The notes below the pieces were generated by a model. That model was given only the letters and a program-made list of their open reading frames with translations, searched no databases and had not been told where the DNA came from. A stretch of DNA of 64,000 nt, taken from contig JBHGNT010000004.1 of assembly GCA_043228905.1 (NCBI GenBank), positions 4,092,001 through 4,156,000 of the forward strand, in the 5' to 3' direction. The stretch is from Azolla caroliniana (Eukaryota > Polypodiophyta). The translations under genes were made by a program, and so were the position numbers. Below are positions 11,651 through 25,010 of this stretch, in pieces (the first letter of the stretch is position 1; the number at the start of each line of letters is the position of its first letter).

Positions 11651-12935
11651 AAACTTTTGTGGTTCAAGATTGAGAAATATACAAGTTTAGTGAAGTTGGT
11701 CACATTGAACTTCCTAATCTTTGAGCTTCCACTTTCTTAAGGCATAAAGCCCCTTGTGAGCTTCTTGTATACAATGTGCCACTTTATGAAGAATGTTTTA
11801 TCAATTGACGACATGACAATGGTCTTTGTATGAGTAGGCTCCCACCTCATCTTGACTCTCTTCTTCTCTTAGTGGTTGATTATTCTCCCACTTCTTCTCT
11901 TGTATGCACATGTGTTGGTTAGTACAACTAATTAATTAACTAGTTGAAGGAGTGTGTGTGTCCTTAATCTATCGTAAACAAACATGCACTCATCTTATAG
12001 CACTTGTTGAATGTGGCCAACACAACCATGCGTCATTCAAGGTAACTTCGATCCTACTACACTACTAAAGGAAAGAATAAAGAGAGAAAATCAAGATGGA
12101 GGCACAATACTCAATGATAGAGATATGCAATATCTAATCAATCACAAAATGTTGATGATAACAATTGTATTGTACAATAGTTCTTACGATCAGGCTTCTT
12201 AAAATGACATGCTCGCACAACTCACCAAGTAATCCTCTTCATAGTGTTTCCTTTATATACGCAATCTTGGAGATGTTCACACTTGTCTAGCCTCATTAGC
12301 CATTTCCTCAAGTGTCCTTGCTAAATCACTAGAAGCGTTAATTAAGATGGATCACTTGTTAGAAGCATTAATTAATATCATAGGTTTGAGTCCCACAAGG
12401 GTCATCTAAGAGAAAAAGTTTGCCCATCCTAAATTAGTGGGTAAAATAAATAGGGAAACCTTATCCATGGGAATTGCTTCGATATTTGAGAGATTTATAC
12501 GAGAAAAAGATTAACCCTCTTGACCTTGCGTACAGAATAAATAAAAACCTTTGAAATACTACCTTCCTTTTTTCAAGCTGCACAAAAATTGTTATGTTTG
12601 TTGTCAAGTTGAATGTGAAATATGTTATTTTATGGGACACAAAAACTCTAACACAACATTGGGACACGTTATGTATCGCACAACGTTGATTTCTACTGGG
12701 GGCACCCAATCAAAAAACTCGAGAGCAAACATTTATATGTTTTCCAATGTGCAATGACTATGTGACACGTGCACATGGATGGAGCTCGGTCTCAAAAAGC
12801 CTAAAATTAGATAAGAAAATCGCTCGTCCAACATTTTCCGCATTGAATGAGAGTGTGCCACATGAGACTGGATTTTCCATTCGAGTGTGATGGATCTGAA
12901 TCAAAGCTCGGGGTATACAGATGGCGACGACGAAT
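11650..12935. other. Intergenic, no gene seen
   Basis: AT-rich sequence without a supported gene. A stretch near 12360-12450 resembles part of a tRNA-like T-loop (GGTTTGAGTCCC) but lacks a matching A box at the right distance. Confidence 0.4.
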
Positions 12936-13214
12936 TGTTGAGTTTTTTTTTTTTTTTTTTTTTAGGTACGAGGGCGTAAGAGCCAAGAGAACGGGGAAGA
13001 GGCATTTTCTCAGGTGTGTCCGGAAAGGAAGACGAGGCCAGGAGCAATCGGCATACAGATAAGAGGGTCGGGTGTCTTAGTAGCGTACGAGCAATTCGAT
13101 CTGAAGGCCCTTTTTGCAAGGCCAACTACGACAAGGAGATGTGGGCGGGCCCCATGGGTGGGGGCTAGAGTAGCTAATGGGAGGACCCGCAACCCACGAG
13201 GGGAAGTAAGTTTG

Positions 13215-13248
<34 letters not shown>

Positions 13249-13481
13249 TACAAGTGGGGCGACACATAACAAAACAATTACATTATATGTATATACAGAG
13301 GACGTGGGTGGGTCGGGGCGGGGTGGGGGGGGCCTCGGAGTGTGGGAAGAGGAAAGCAATCTAAGTATGTATGTACATAAATGTATCTTCTACCAAAAGA
13401 AAGAAAGAAAAAAGGAACAAAAGAAAACACCCCAAAAAAAAATTAAGTCCAAAGAAAGAGGGTCACAAGGCCCTTGCCTTG

Positions 13482-13527
<46 letters not shown>

Positions 13528-13746
13528 GTCTTCCTTTTTTCTTTTCTTTTCATTTTTTACTTATCATTCATCCATCCATCCATTCACTCTCCTTTCCTTC
13601 CCTTCAATTTGTGGGGGTGGGGGGGCAGGGGATCTCAAATATTCTTCTTCTTCCTCTTCTTCTTCTTCTTTCTTCTTCTTCTTCTTCTTCTGATGCTGCA
13701 TTCTAGGCCTTGATTGCTTCAGTCAGGACACACCCTCATCTCCCCC
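12936..13746 (+). promoter_or_regulatory. 5' flank and leader of the SLC35F5-like gene, microsatellite-rich
   Basis: Contains a poly-T tract (12942-12963), a (GTAT)n tract near 13210-13245, a G-rich run near 13318-13332, a (CT)n tract at about 13484-13525 and a (TTC)n tract near 13641-13690. The CT/TTC tracts just upstream of the ATG are typical of plant core promoters and 5' UTRs. No clear TATA box was assigned. Several long open frames here are just repeat translations. Confidence 0.45.
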
Positions 13747-16700
13747 ATGGGCTGGAAATATAATGCAGGGCTCCTCCTCCTCGGCTCTGTTGTGCTCATT
13801 TGGGTCACATCTGCAGAGATCACACAGGTTATCCATCCATACATACATGAACATACATACATGAACATACATATATGAACATACATGCATACATGCTTAC
13901 TTACTTGCATAAACACATATATACACACACACATAGCATACTTACATGGGGAACATGGTAGTTTCCTCCGAGAAATTGTAATTTGATTCTCAAAACCATG
14001 TTGGGCACCTTTATTTATCATACTTGTGCATTAGAAGTTAAATTGAGCCCCAATTTTACCAAGTGGACCCGTTTTTTAACAGAGTTGATTGATTCCCTTC
14101 TGGAAAGCTTGCATTTGCATCTGGACTTGTTTCTTAGATTGTTTACAAACTTATTTTCTATTAGGAGTCGATTTACAAGTGAGCAGGATAAGGAAATCGG
14201 ATTATTTTCGCCGGAGATAATTCATATATGCTTCTTAAAACGAAATGGATTGATTTTCTCGAAAATTTTGTTGTGTTAGGCATGCCTGTGCATAATTATA
14301 CATTTTTATGCTTTCGAATTTGAATGAAGGCTAGAGATAAGCCCAAACGCAGGGTAAAGTCTGGACAACAATTTCCTGGACATGGTCTTTTTCCTTGCTT
14401 TTAAACTGAGCTAGTAATATTATTAGGACTTTTTGTTGCATTGTTGGATTTGGTTACATTGATGCAAATTTTTTTGGTCACATTGTCGGGTGGTTTTCAC
14501 ATCTATACTAACCTTGTTCTATTCAAATTGGTCAAATGCAGAGCATATTTACAGCATATAGACACCCATTTGTCCTTACTTACCTCGGCGTTTCCCTCAT
14601 GGTTATCTATCTCCCCATTTCTTTGGTCAAAGACTGGGTTTTTAACCACTTTAGAAGGCTTTACAGTTTAGAAAAGAGAGTGTTAATGGATACTTCCCTC
14701 GAAATCATTTGCATCAAGAACCACCCTGTTCCGATTCCTAATGGCATTGAACTCATAGAATCCGATCCAAAACTCCTTTTATGTAGAGAAGATGTGCAAG
14801 TTGCAAAGCTCAAAGATACCATTGGTTTCTCCGAGAAGACCCAAGAGCTAACTCCATTGGATTTGGCATTGAAAAGCTTCTGTTTAGCACCACTTTGGTT
14901 TTTAACTGAGGTATGAATTCTTTGAGCTCCATTACAATATTCCTTACACAGATAAATGGTGATATACTAACTATCGTAAGAATCCAATCATTAATCAAGC
15001 ATAATTAATAGTAACTAAAGCATGACTGATGAAAAAAGTAGGGAACAGGAGGCCAGATGTTGGTCTCTGTTGTCTGAGAGACTCCAACCAACCAAAAATC
15101 CCGGAGTTGAGGAACAACTATATTTACATGTTGAAGTATGTGAAAGAAAATAAACTAATTAAATTCAGAAAGCTGATATTAAAAGCAAGTCTTGATTAAT
15201 TTGCAATATCACCACTGTGCTAGGTATTTCAAGAGAACATAGATGGCTACCATGCTCATGTATGTGGCCATATTGGATACGTTGTGAATATGTGGCATAC
15301 AAATTATAAGTGAAATATGGAAAAGAAAAGAGAAGAAAATTGAAGCAAAAACCATATATTGTCAACACATTGAGAAGCAACACTAAAGGATATATGCCAT
15401 ATTACATACATTGAAGACAGGCCCATTGTCATATGTATACCTGATAAGAAATAATGCCTTATTAGATATAGGGTAATATATGCTGACATATTAGATACCT
15501 GATATTGTTGCGGACATAATCTGACGTGCATTGCTTTTTTCATGCAGTATCTATCCAATGCTGCTCTGGCTAACACTAGTGTTGCTAGTACAACGATTCT
15601 GTCTTCAACATCTGGCCTGTTTACATTGTTTTTTGGGGCATTTCTCGGTGAAGATTCATTAAACGTAATTAAGATTATAGCAGTGCTAGTTAGCATTACA
15701 GGTGTGTTCATGACAACCCTTGGCAATACATGGGCTGCAGATGAACCAGTGATTGTTTCAACAGAGTAAGCGTGTTTATATGTCTGTTAAAGGCCACTGA
15801 ATATCTTACAGATTCAAGGGAATCTAGATTTTCATTTCATTTACTGCACCCATCCATACAGGTCAACCGAACATTCATTTCAAGGGGATATCTTGGGATT
15901 GCTATCAGCAGTTTCATATGGCATATTTACTGGTAACGTCATTCATGCAATGGATGTTTCCTTTTTTTATTTATTGAGAAGTGACCCTATTTTCTGATTG
16001 AAGTGAACTTCCTTCTACAGTGCTTCTGAAGAAGTTTGCAGGGAAAGAAGGGGAGGAACATGATATGCAGAAGGTGTTTGGCTATATTGGCCTCTTCACT
16101 CTAGTTGCGCTTTGGTGGTTAGGTGAAGTTAGTTTCTTTCTTTTTATAGTAAGAAGTAGTAAGTGGTATTTCCAGAAGAGCTTGGTATGCAGAAGGTGTT
16201 TTGCTATACCAACATCTTCAATCTAGTTGCAGTTTGTTGATTTGGTGAAGTTAGTTTCTTTCTTCTTATAGTGAGAAATATTAAGTGTCTATTTCGAGAA
16301 GAGTGCTTTCTGTGCCATAGCCCAAATCTCAAACGTTGTGGAAAGTGATCCAGTGGAGTTAATCAAATATAGAAATCGTCTTCTTTGAATCTGAAGGATT
16401 TATTTTACTGACTAAAGTATTTGCATTACTTTTAGCTCCAGATTCATCTTTAACTTACAGTTGTCATGATTTGATTCCAGTGTTGCCCCTTACAGCACTG
16501 CAATTAGAACCATCATTCAGCATACCGACTTCACTCAAGGTAGAAGAGGTGGTCCTTGCAAATGGCTTTTTGGGCAGTGTCCTATCAGATTACTTCTGGT
16601 ACGTTTTTATCTTGTTACCATCTCAATTGTAATATCTTCTTTACAAACACATGTATACATCATTTATATCAATTTGAAGGATAAAAATGCAAGGATAATC

Positions 16701-17211
16701 TATCTTTAGGCTCTAGTACATGATAATCTAACTTTCTTTCTTACTCTCTTATTTTGTTTGTTTCTCTCTCTGGTAGGGCTTTATCTGTTGTGTGGACAAC
16801 CCCCCTTGTAGCAACACTAGGCATGTCATTGACAATACCATTAGCGATGGTAGCTGACATGGTCATTCATGGGAGGCATTTTTCGGCCATCTATATTCTT
16901 GGGTCCATACAGGTTAGGATGTACTCCAATAGAAAGGAAAAACTCCAAAATAGGCCTAATTTGTTGGCTGTTTGCTGTCGTACCCCCTAAGTTTTCTGAG
17001 GGGTCTTCTGGTTAGTTTTGGAAAGATACAGCCATTCTGGTCAATAACCAACAAGTTGGGGCATTTTGGAGTTCTTCCATACCCAAGGATATGTCTTTGT
17101 AGATTGATGTTATAGCATAACCAGCTGATACATATAATTGATTGACAGGTTTTTGGTGGATTTCTTATTGCAAACCTTTCTGATAAACTCGGTTCGAAGC
17201 TTGGCTTTTAA
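13747..17211 (+). CDS. SLC35F5-like membrane transporter (EamA/DMT superfamily)
   Basis: Eight exons (13747-13827, 14542-14910, 15548-15765, 15862-15932, 16021-16122, 16481-16598, 16777-16912, 17149-17211) join in frame to 385 residues. The product starts MGWKYNAGLLLLGSVVLIWV (first membrane segment) and has about ten hydrophobic segments. Examples are LTYLGVSLMVIYLPISL, the LSNAALANTSVASTTILSS block, and IYILGSIQVFGGFLIANLSD at the end. This layout and the paired EamA-like halves match the SLC35F5/THI74-like drug/metabolite transporter family of plants, about 390-400 residues. A hydrophilic loop lies near residues 60-120. The substrate is not established for this group, so none is assigned. 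Intron 5 carries a decayed copy of part of exon 5. Leader and intron 1 are microsatellite-rich. Confidence 0.92.
16065..16308 (+). repeat. 122-bp tandem duplication covering part of exon 5
   Basis: The sequence from ATGCAGAAGGTGTTTGG in exon 5 through its donor site and into intron 5 (16065-16186) is repeated with many substitutions at 16187-16308. The second copy keeps the GTGAAGTTAGTTTCTTTC donor-side sequence, but its coding part has lost frame (a TAG interrupts it). It lies inside intron 5 and should be skipped by splicing. Confidence 0.8.
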
Positions 17212-19062
17212 AGCATTCTTTATCATTGGGCACCTCTACCCCATGGATTGAACCACATCATCCATAATTTCTTGGATAAGCCTACATGTGGTGTATCAAA
17301 TGTACATCAAAGTATATTAATTAAGATTGCCATCATTTTTTATTTATTCTATTTATATGTGAAGAAAGAAAGGTTTGTTCAATCATATCAGTCTATTGCA
17401 AAAGAAGACTAGCAAAATGAAAATGATAACATAAGATAATCAGATGGATTAGCACTTTTAGCTCAGATGAAATCAATGTCTATTCAAAGAGTGAACCAAA
17501 TACTACTAAGTAACAACATGTTCCAGTCTGAGGAAGAAAATAACCAAAACTATTTAAGTAAACATTTGCAACACTAGGAACATTCATACTGCTACACTGC
17601 AAGTGAATAATAAAAATACAAGCCGAAAAACACTATGAAACCAAAACTACTGAAGTGAAAATCTATATTATTAGGAACAGCTGTGCTACCAGTGTCATTC
17701 AAATGATGAATTTAGATTGCTAGTGTCATTCAAATGACTGAAGTTCTATGTACAAACATTTTAAACTAGAACACCTCATTTGTTACTTCTTTTAATCATG
17801 TCAAGAATGTTTGGATGGGCCATAGATACGATGGAAGCACCTAACTCTAAGCATATTACTCATTGAAGTCACAACAAAATAATCTCAAGGTCATTTTCAT
17901 GATCAATACCAATGTGAACACAATGGTTTTGAGGGAATTTTGCATGAAGTGTGATGTTTGTAATTTTGGTCATCAATGTGAAAGTCAAAGTCTACTATAT
18001 TCTTATTAGATCATGATGGTCACAAGTAGTATTAATCCTGAACATTATAATACATTTTACTAGTCACATAACGTCACTTTATTCTATGTGTGGCTAGTTT
18101 ATTCGAGTTACTCTATTGATGAACAACCTTACCATTTCGATTGGCAATCAATGGAAACCAACTTGCTGGTTTGCTATTTACTAGTCTGAAGAATAGATGC
18201 AATTTTGGGGGTTTTGTAAACTTTAACATGAGGAATGGCATGGATCAGTAGTCAATTATTTAAAGGTTTCACATGTCATAATTCTTCTTTGCATTAAAGA
18301 TTGGGCTAAATAGGCACATGTGTATTAAATATCAGTCTAAGTAGGCACATGTGCCATATGAATATTCAAGAGATCAATAGTTACATTAAAAATGGCTAAC
18401 AAACGTGTATGAATTGATATTCTTGTTGAAGCCCTACCTTTACTTGTACGTCTGGGACAAAAATGAGAATGAAGATTATTGCATTGCAAACTACTCTCAT
18501 TAGCTTCTTAGTGCTCATGTTATTGACTCTCTAAAATTCACACTGTCAAATAGATAGCGACATTCCTTTAGTGTTTTCAATACATTCTTGACTTTTTCTT
18601 TGAATCAGGAAGGATAGTGCAATGCACATTATCAAGACATGTGTTGATTTTGCAATTCCTTTATACAATGAGTCTTTTCCACTTTGCTTTTTGCCAAATA
18701 CACACATTTCAGTAGAATTTCAAGTAAATGTTATGTGAGCAGAAGCCTCCATCTCAGGGTTAAGAGTATACAAGCCAATTAACAGAAACCTAACAAATTG
18801 CACACACTGTAAAAATCGGCAATGTCTTTCTTAGAATGCTATTTCCTTGGGAGAATAAAAAATGTGATAATTGGCTCCGTAAAAATCAGGAAACTGTAAA
18901 AGAGGGAGGAAAGAATTTCAAATAGAATAACATAATAACCCTCTTGTAAAAATGGGAATACATTACAAACAGGGAAGCCCTCTCTCCTTAGCTATATAAG
19001 TAATGCCTTGACAATATTCAAAAAGGAATTTTCCCAAGAGGATCAAACAAATGATGATTTAT
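17212..19062. other. Convergent intergenic region
   Basis: Lies between the 3' ends of the transporter gene (+) and the desaturase gene (-), so both 3' UTRs and terminators must be here. I see no further gene. A direct repeat of GCTAGTGTCATTCAAATGA-like sequence occurs near 17690-17735. Confidence 0.5.
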
Positions 19063-22029
19063 TTATAATGCAACAGAGCCTTTGGCATCTCTTTTGTAGA
19101 ACAAAATCTCCCCTTCATCACTCACATAGTGATCTTCAGACAGACTCTTCAATAAGACCTTCCATAAATGTGCTGGGAATGGTCCAGACTTTTGTGGCTC
19201 CCTGTAATATTTCCCAAGCACCGGCTTCACAGCTTCAGTCTGACACAAACATAATCAAACATGTGACCATTGTAAAAGCCCATTATTTGTTCATACAAGC
19301 TAAGTAAAAAAGCTCCCATCAAGAAATGCACATCAAAACACAAACACTCGAAATTTTCCATCACCTTTGCTGGGTATTTACTAAAATCGCCCTAAGCTTT
19401 TCAAAAATTACCAGAATACCCCGTTGTGTACATCATTTATAGTGAGAAATATATATATCTATACATGAACATGTATGTAGGCATGCATGTGTTTAGCTTT
19501 TGTGTTCACAATTATAAATGTGTTAAAATATTATAATGTATGCATGTATTTTATATCATTCTTCTGAGAAACATACTAGCTCCTCTTCATTATGTGTTGA
19601 TAGATGAGCATCGTAATCATCTTTTGCCATTTTCATTACTATGTGCTTTTGCATAAACAAAACGCTGTAGTCTTCTATAATAATTTGCAATGCGCATTCT
19701 GAATGGGTTTTGCAATGCGCATTCTGACTGTATATTCAGTTTTAACAATTCTAAAGATTGATTAGGATGTATTACATACCGCTTCAACCAGATGATAATG
19801 GGGTATTTGAGGGAACAAATGGTGTACAACATGAGTTCCAATGTCATGATGAATATTGTTGAACCAGCCATAGTCACGATCAATGGTCGACAGACCCCCT
19901 CTCATGTAGTTCCATTCCTGAAGTTATTGAACAGATCATCATACAACAGAGATGCACACACATGATATAGTTTATGATTTGGGGAAAGCATCATCTAGTG
20001 AAGGAAGCATGTGTGTGTATGTGTTAATTTTCCTTACCTCTCCTCTGTACCATGGAACCTTCTTATCATATCCATGGTGGTGAAGATAAGTCACAACATC
20101 AAGCCACACGACAAAGGCCTGAGGAAAAGCAGAATTGATATCAATTATTTGTTGAAGCTTCATGGTGGCTAGAAAGCATCAAAGATTATTTCCATGGCTT
20201 TTGTTTAGCATGAGCTCACCCAATAAGGAACCACATATAGTTTGAACATCCAAAGTGGTCCTATAGCAAAAGTAAGGGCTCCCAGAATAGCTGTCATAGC
20301 TAGCCAACAAGCTGTCGAAGTGAGAACTTCGTTTCTCTCACTCGGAACAAAAAGGGAACTATTGGGATCATAGTGACTTCCTTCTTTTCCAGGGCTTCTT
20401 TTCCACTGAAATTTACCACAAATATAAGAGCTTAAATATCAAAACAAGCTCCTAAATAAGTACTATTTGCTCATTAGTTTAATTCATTAATATCCACTAA
20501 CCAGGTAGAAAGGGTAAGCAAAAACCGATAAGAGAGAGAACCTTGCACTTCGGGATATATTGTCGAGACTTCGGTAGAGCTTTTCTGAAAGCTGTAAAGA
20601 AAACAACAAAAACTTGTGACATGAATACAGAAAACTTTGATGAATCCATGTTTCCTTTAAAACTGATGTGCTATGGGTAAGTTGTAATTGACTAGAAATA
20701 CAGAGAAATGATGTGATGGATACACATGCACATACGCAAAGTGATGCAATATGAGCAAGCTCTCATGGATAGTATTGCAGAGGAATGATGCAATATAAGT
20801 ATATATTCATAAACTTTCACATGCATGGTAAATGAACACAAAATGATGTGACAATGGTATTCTCTAATGGCCAGTAATGCTGTGATACATGCACACATAT
20901 ATATACATGTAATGAATGCTCTCGGAGATAATAACTTACAGGATGCCAGGATTCATCATTCTCAACATGGCCATGATTCTGGTGATGAGTCCTGTGGCTG
21001 ATCCTCCTGAAATGCAAAAGATGTGTCACCAGTAGTCTACAACGAAAGCATTACAAAGGGATCAAATACCCAAAATCTAAAAACAATATTAGACAAACCA
21101 GCCATGGTAGGGCACAAGGATAGAGGAATGTGTGAGATGTCCCACCACGTTATTGAGCAATTTGCTGTTCGAAAAGCTTCCGTGGCCACTAAAAAGTAAG
21201 ATAACGAAGAAAGGAAAATAAAATTACTGATATACATAGAACTATGATAATCAGAGTTTACCAAAACTATCAACATTTTCGGAAAAAATTAATTCGCACA
21301 GAAAATAGCAAAATATAGTAGCCAAAATTTGTTCGATTGTATCATATTACACGAATGCTTACAATCAGCATAATATAGAACACACATTAGTTCAATTCTA
21401 TCAAACATTAGTTCAATTCTATCAAACGACGGAAACACTTACAAAGACTAATAAGTAATCAAATTATTGTGATGTAGAACCATAATTAGTTCAATAGGAT
21501 CACAAAGAAGAACCAAAGGTTAGATTTTGAGAGTGAAGGGAAGAGAAAAGTATCGTTACCAATCATGACCAAGGACAAAAAGGGCCCAGAACATGGTGCC
21601 TTGGGCAAACCAATAGAGAGGCCATACGAGCCAACTGTTGAGATAGGCAGCTGCAGCCGCAAGGCCAGCCACTATCACCACATCACGGACGACAAAGCTC
21701 ACAGATTTCCATGGGTTCTTCACCCAACAATGCTTTGGAATGGCCGCCCGTATGTCCGATAGTGTGAAAGGGGGTGGCACTGATGGATCAAATACCAAGT
21801 TAGAAGAAGAAGAAGAAGAAGAAGAAGAATCACTCTGTGTGGATATGGTGGGTGATGCCACTGCTGATATCATAAAGCGATTAGGACGGCGAGTGTGGAG
21901 ATTTCGTAAAGATGGCCTTCTGTAAGTTACATTGAGCTGAGATTTGGATGCCATAGCCTGATAACCGAAGGTAGACATGGGAGATTCGTGAAGAGAGGAG
22001 CACGTAGTGCGAAGCACTGAGGACGCCAT
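19063..22029 (-). CDS. FAD7: Chloroplast omega-3 fatty acid desaturase (FAD7/FAD8 type)
   Basis: Eight exons (22029-21560, 21188-21099, 21006-20940, 20591-20502, 20405-20220, 20118-20038, 19917-19780, 19239-19063) join in frame to 432 residues; exon sizes 90, 67, 90, 186, 81 and 138 follow the usual plant FAD pattern. The enzyme adds the omega-3 double bond to 16:2/18:2 acyl groups of plastid galactolipids, using ferredoxin. The three histidine boxes are HDCGH (155-159), [10 protein letters not shown] (191-200) and HVVHH (357-361), and membrane segments surround them. A serine/arginine-rich N-terminus ([10 protein letters not shown]...) and about 80 extra residues before the desaturase core mark a plastid transit peptide, separating it from the ER enzyme FAD3. 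The start at 22029 is chosen for that peptide; an upstream in-frame ATG adds a low-complexity extension. FAD7 versus FAD8 cannot be decided. Confidence 0.95.
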
Positions 22030-22506
22030 CGCTATGGAAAGAAGGAGGGTTAGGAAGGAGAAGCCGAGAGACAGAGACAGAGAAAGACAGAGGCAGAGAT
22101 GGGTCTTGAGGCAATGTAGCTCTAGACCACCATATCTACTACTACCACTCTGCTCTGTTCTCCCCTGTTTCTCCCCTGTTTCTCCTCTGTTCTCCTCCTC
22201 TCCTTTCCTCTCTTCTTCTCTGTAGAACAAATAAAGTTAAGAATCACAATAATGCTTGATGACCTAAGGTCGGCTAAATGCTCCAAAAGGTTAGAAATAT
22301 AAATAAACAAATTTCAACTATTCTTATTAGTAGTAGACTGTAGTAGTATTATTGCATAAATACAAAAAAACATTTGTGTAGATTGTCAAACTATGTACAT
22401 ATTGTTGGGGCACATGCTTATTTATTTATTTTTATGTATTTAGTTATTTATTTGATCACGTGATTAATGAGTTTATTCATTTATTTGACCACATGACCGA
22501 CACATG

Positions 22507-22537
<31 letters not shown>

Positions 22538-22645
22538 GAATGAATGAATGAAAGATGGCCCATGAAACAATTGGTGTACAATAAAATAGGGTGTCTACCC
22601 AATCATTGAAATATAGTGGAGAGAGACAAAGAAAGAGACAGAGAG
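22030..22645. other. 5' flank of the desaturase gene
   Basis: Read on the minus strand, the first 200 bases upstream of the ATG are CT/CTG-rich, probably the 5' UTR. Farther out there are TTTATTTATT repeats (22420-22450) and a (GA)n tract (22508-22530). No other gene is seen. Confidence 0.4.
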
Positions 22646-22865
22646 AGCATATGGATGTAGGTTAGTTGATAAGGTTGCCCAATAGAGACCAGGAGATCAT
22701 GGGTTAAACCCCGACATTCCACAGTGGCATTTCTAGTGAATTAAAAGGGATATGTATGAAGTATGTAATAGAGAGGTGAGATAATTGGGTTTCAAACCCA
22801 AGACATAGTGCTTGTGTTGTAACAACTTACCACCAGGGTAAGGTACTTACAATAAATAATAAAAA
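22646..22865 (+). mobile_element. tRNA-derived SINE, copy 1
   Basis: A 220-bp element flanked by the direct repeat AGACAGAGAG (22636-22645 and 22866-22875). The head ATGGATGTAGGTTAGTTGATAAGG... resembles a tRNA, with an A-box-like TAGGTTAGTTG and a B-box-like GGGTTAAACCC about 40 bases later, followed by an acceptor-like ACATTCC. The second half carries a reverse-oriented tRNA-like module: on the minus strand CCCTGGTGGTAAG (A-box-like) precedes GGGTTTGAAACCC (B-box-like). The 3' end is A-rich (AATAAATAATAAAAAA). A related copy at 49784-50014 has the same layout. The flanks lie in GA-rich DNA, which weakens this copy's target-site duplication somewhat. Confidence 0.75.
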
Positions 22866-22875
22866 AGACAGAGAG

Positions 22876-25010
22876 GATTACACATTTTTACTTCTAAGCC
22901 ACAAGTTCGATTGTCGAACTTGTTTTGTTCTATATATTCTTTGTCTTTTGGCACACGGTCACGTCTCCTCGCCCCCTGGGCCTCGTCCCTTTCCATCACG
23001 CATTAAATGTATGCCCCGCCCTTTGTCCGTTTGTGCTCCTCCTCTCTCCACTACCTTCATTGATACTCTGTGCATGAGAGTGTGTGACTCTCTTTCACAC
23101 TCTAGATGCACGGTCCGCTACCTTCGCTCATACTCTTCGTTGGTACTCAGCTCGTACCAAGTCTGAAGGAGATGTATATAATTCATTAACTCGTGCTACT
23201 CATCTCGGAAAACATATGCTTTATTTTGCATCGAATGTTCTCTGTCTGATCATTGTTGTGGTCATAGGTTTAGAAGATAATTCAAATACCCTTCTTTCCT
23301 TTGGAATTCCTCCATCATCAAAGCAATCATTGCTAATGCAACTATGCCAACAATTACAAAACAATGTAATAGAACTCCCTTTGCTAGGGCCTTCACCACT
23401 TTTTTTTCTATATCTTCTAGACTTGGGCTTCAACTTTTGAATGGCTTGAGCCTATTTTGTGTACGTACATATGTACATGAGCAAATGCTATATAATATCA
23501 TATATCTTGTAATGAAGGTTATGAAACAAGTTGTGTGTGATATTGGGCCCTAGCTACCATCAAGTGTGTAATCAAGTCTTACTATTACCATTTCACGTGG
23601 AAATCTCTTCCTATTGATGTATCTTCATTCATTAATAGTCATATAACAACTTACTATGTGACACTTGGGCTTTATACCCCACGCACACATCCTTTTACTT
23701 AGTGGGTCATACATCCCCTTGTAGCTCCCATGTTTGTTATCTTGGTTCCAAACTACCACTATCGCGTATTTCTATCTCATCACATTCCATCCTACCAACA
23801 ATAAATTATAGTTCGTATCTATACATTTCCACATCCATAAAAAAAAGAAGCTTAATAAGTATATTTCAGATTCCTCTTTGGGATCTCAAACAAGTTTTAG
23901 CACAAAAAAACACATGGTACACGAAAGGAACATATATTCTTAGGTTATACATCTAATCCACATGTTTCGCATAATTTAGGATACTTTATTATTATTGTCC
24001 CTTATTCATCTTAGTTCACTTACTAGTGTCATCAAATCTACAAATTAGTGAATTACGCTTCGAATAGGAGTATATTAACAAATGAAACTTCTAATTCTCT
24101 CATTTATGAAATGCCCACATTGAAAAGTAGAAAAATAATCTTCTCACTCGATGCTTACTCTTTTATTCAAGATAAATTAATTAGTAAATATTGTACCTAG
24201 CGGAACTATTTCCTAATTATTGTTAATTAATCTTCTAGCCACAAAAAACAATTTTAAGGGCCAAAAAAATGGTATGATTGTGTGCTTAACTTTAATTGTC
24301 ACATACATCAAAATTAAACAAGCATTGTGTCAAGATTTCCAACACATATATATAAACATCGTCGACTAAAGTATTTAATGATGTCATTGATACCTACACA
24401 CTCTAGTTTCACCAATCAATAATGAATGAAGATGATGTGACCACATCTAGCGATTCATGACTTCGAACTTTATATTATTCTTTTCAAACATGTGGATGAA
24501 ATTTATACAAGTAGGGTGGTTGCCATCCACAACATAAACACACACAAACACACATATTCTTGCCATCGGTTGCACTTCACAGTATGTCCTCTTTTAAAGT
24601 ACACTACTTTTTGGAGTAATTTAATTCAGGGAAAAAAGGTACGTAAGGGATTCGAACACAAACTAAAAATGTGGTGAACCCATATCTACCACCCCTCAAG
24701 GATATACCCATTGGAAAGGTCAAATTGTCTTGTGGTAACCATGATCAAACATTCAACATGTACACCATCCAAACTCTTTTGCGTTCTCTCACAATAATAA
24801 CCATTTCATTTCATGATATAGAACATCATACATCATATCTTACATGTGTACATCTATAAATGATGTTAACTTGACAATGTCTACAATAAAGACTTTGATA
24901 TATCCTTACATCATCAAATACCCACATGAATCTCTCAACATTTTTCTGTTTTGAGTGTGAATATAAGAACTTGATGCGGACCTTGACATGTTTCTACTCC
25001 TTTGCTTTCA
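22876..25010. other. Intergenic, no gene seen
   Basis: No coding region supported. A 118-codon frame at 23084-23440 has no recognisable family and no homologous frame around it. A tRNA-like phrase (GGGATTCGAACAC near 24649) lacks a complete cloverleaf. Confidence 0.4.

Noticed and set aside
13220-13713. Three overlapping frames before the transporter gene
   Set aside because: They translate the (GTAT)n, (CT)n and (TTC)n tracts.
21556-22230. Longer N-terminus of the desaturase from 22230
   Set aside because: The extra 67 residues are low complexity ([10 protein letters not shown]-like, then SLSLSLSL), while the start at 22029 gives a standard transit peptide.
23084-23440. 118-codon plus-strand frame
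   Set aside because: Hydrophobic but without family resemblance, splice context or second copy; likely chance.
24640-24740. tRNA gene near 24649
   Set aside because: GGGATTCGAAC resembles a T-loop but no A box or acceptor stem pairs at the right distance.
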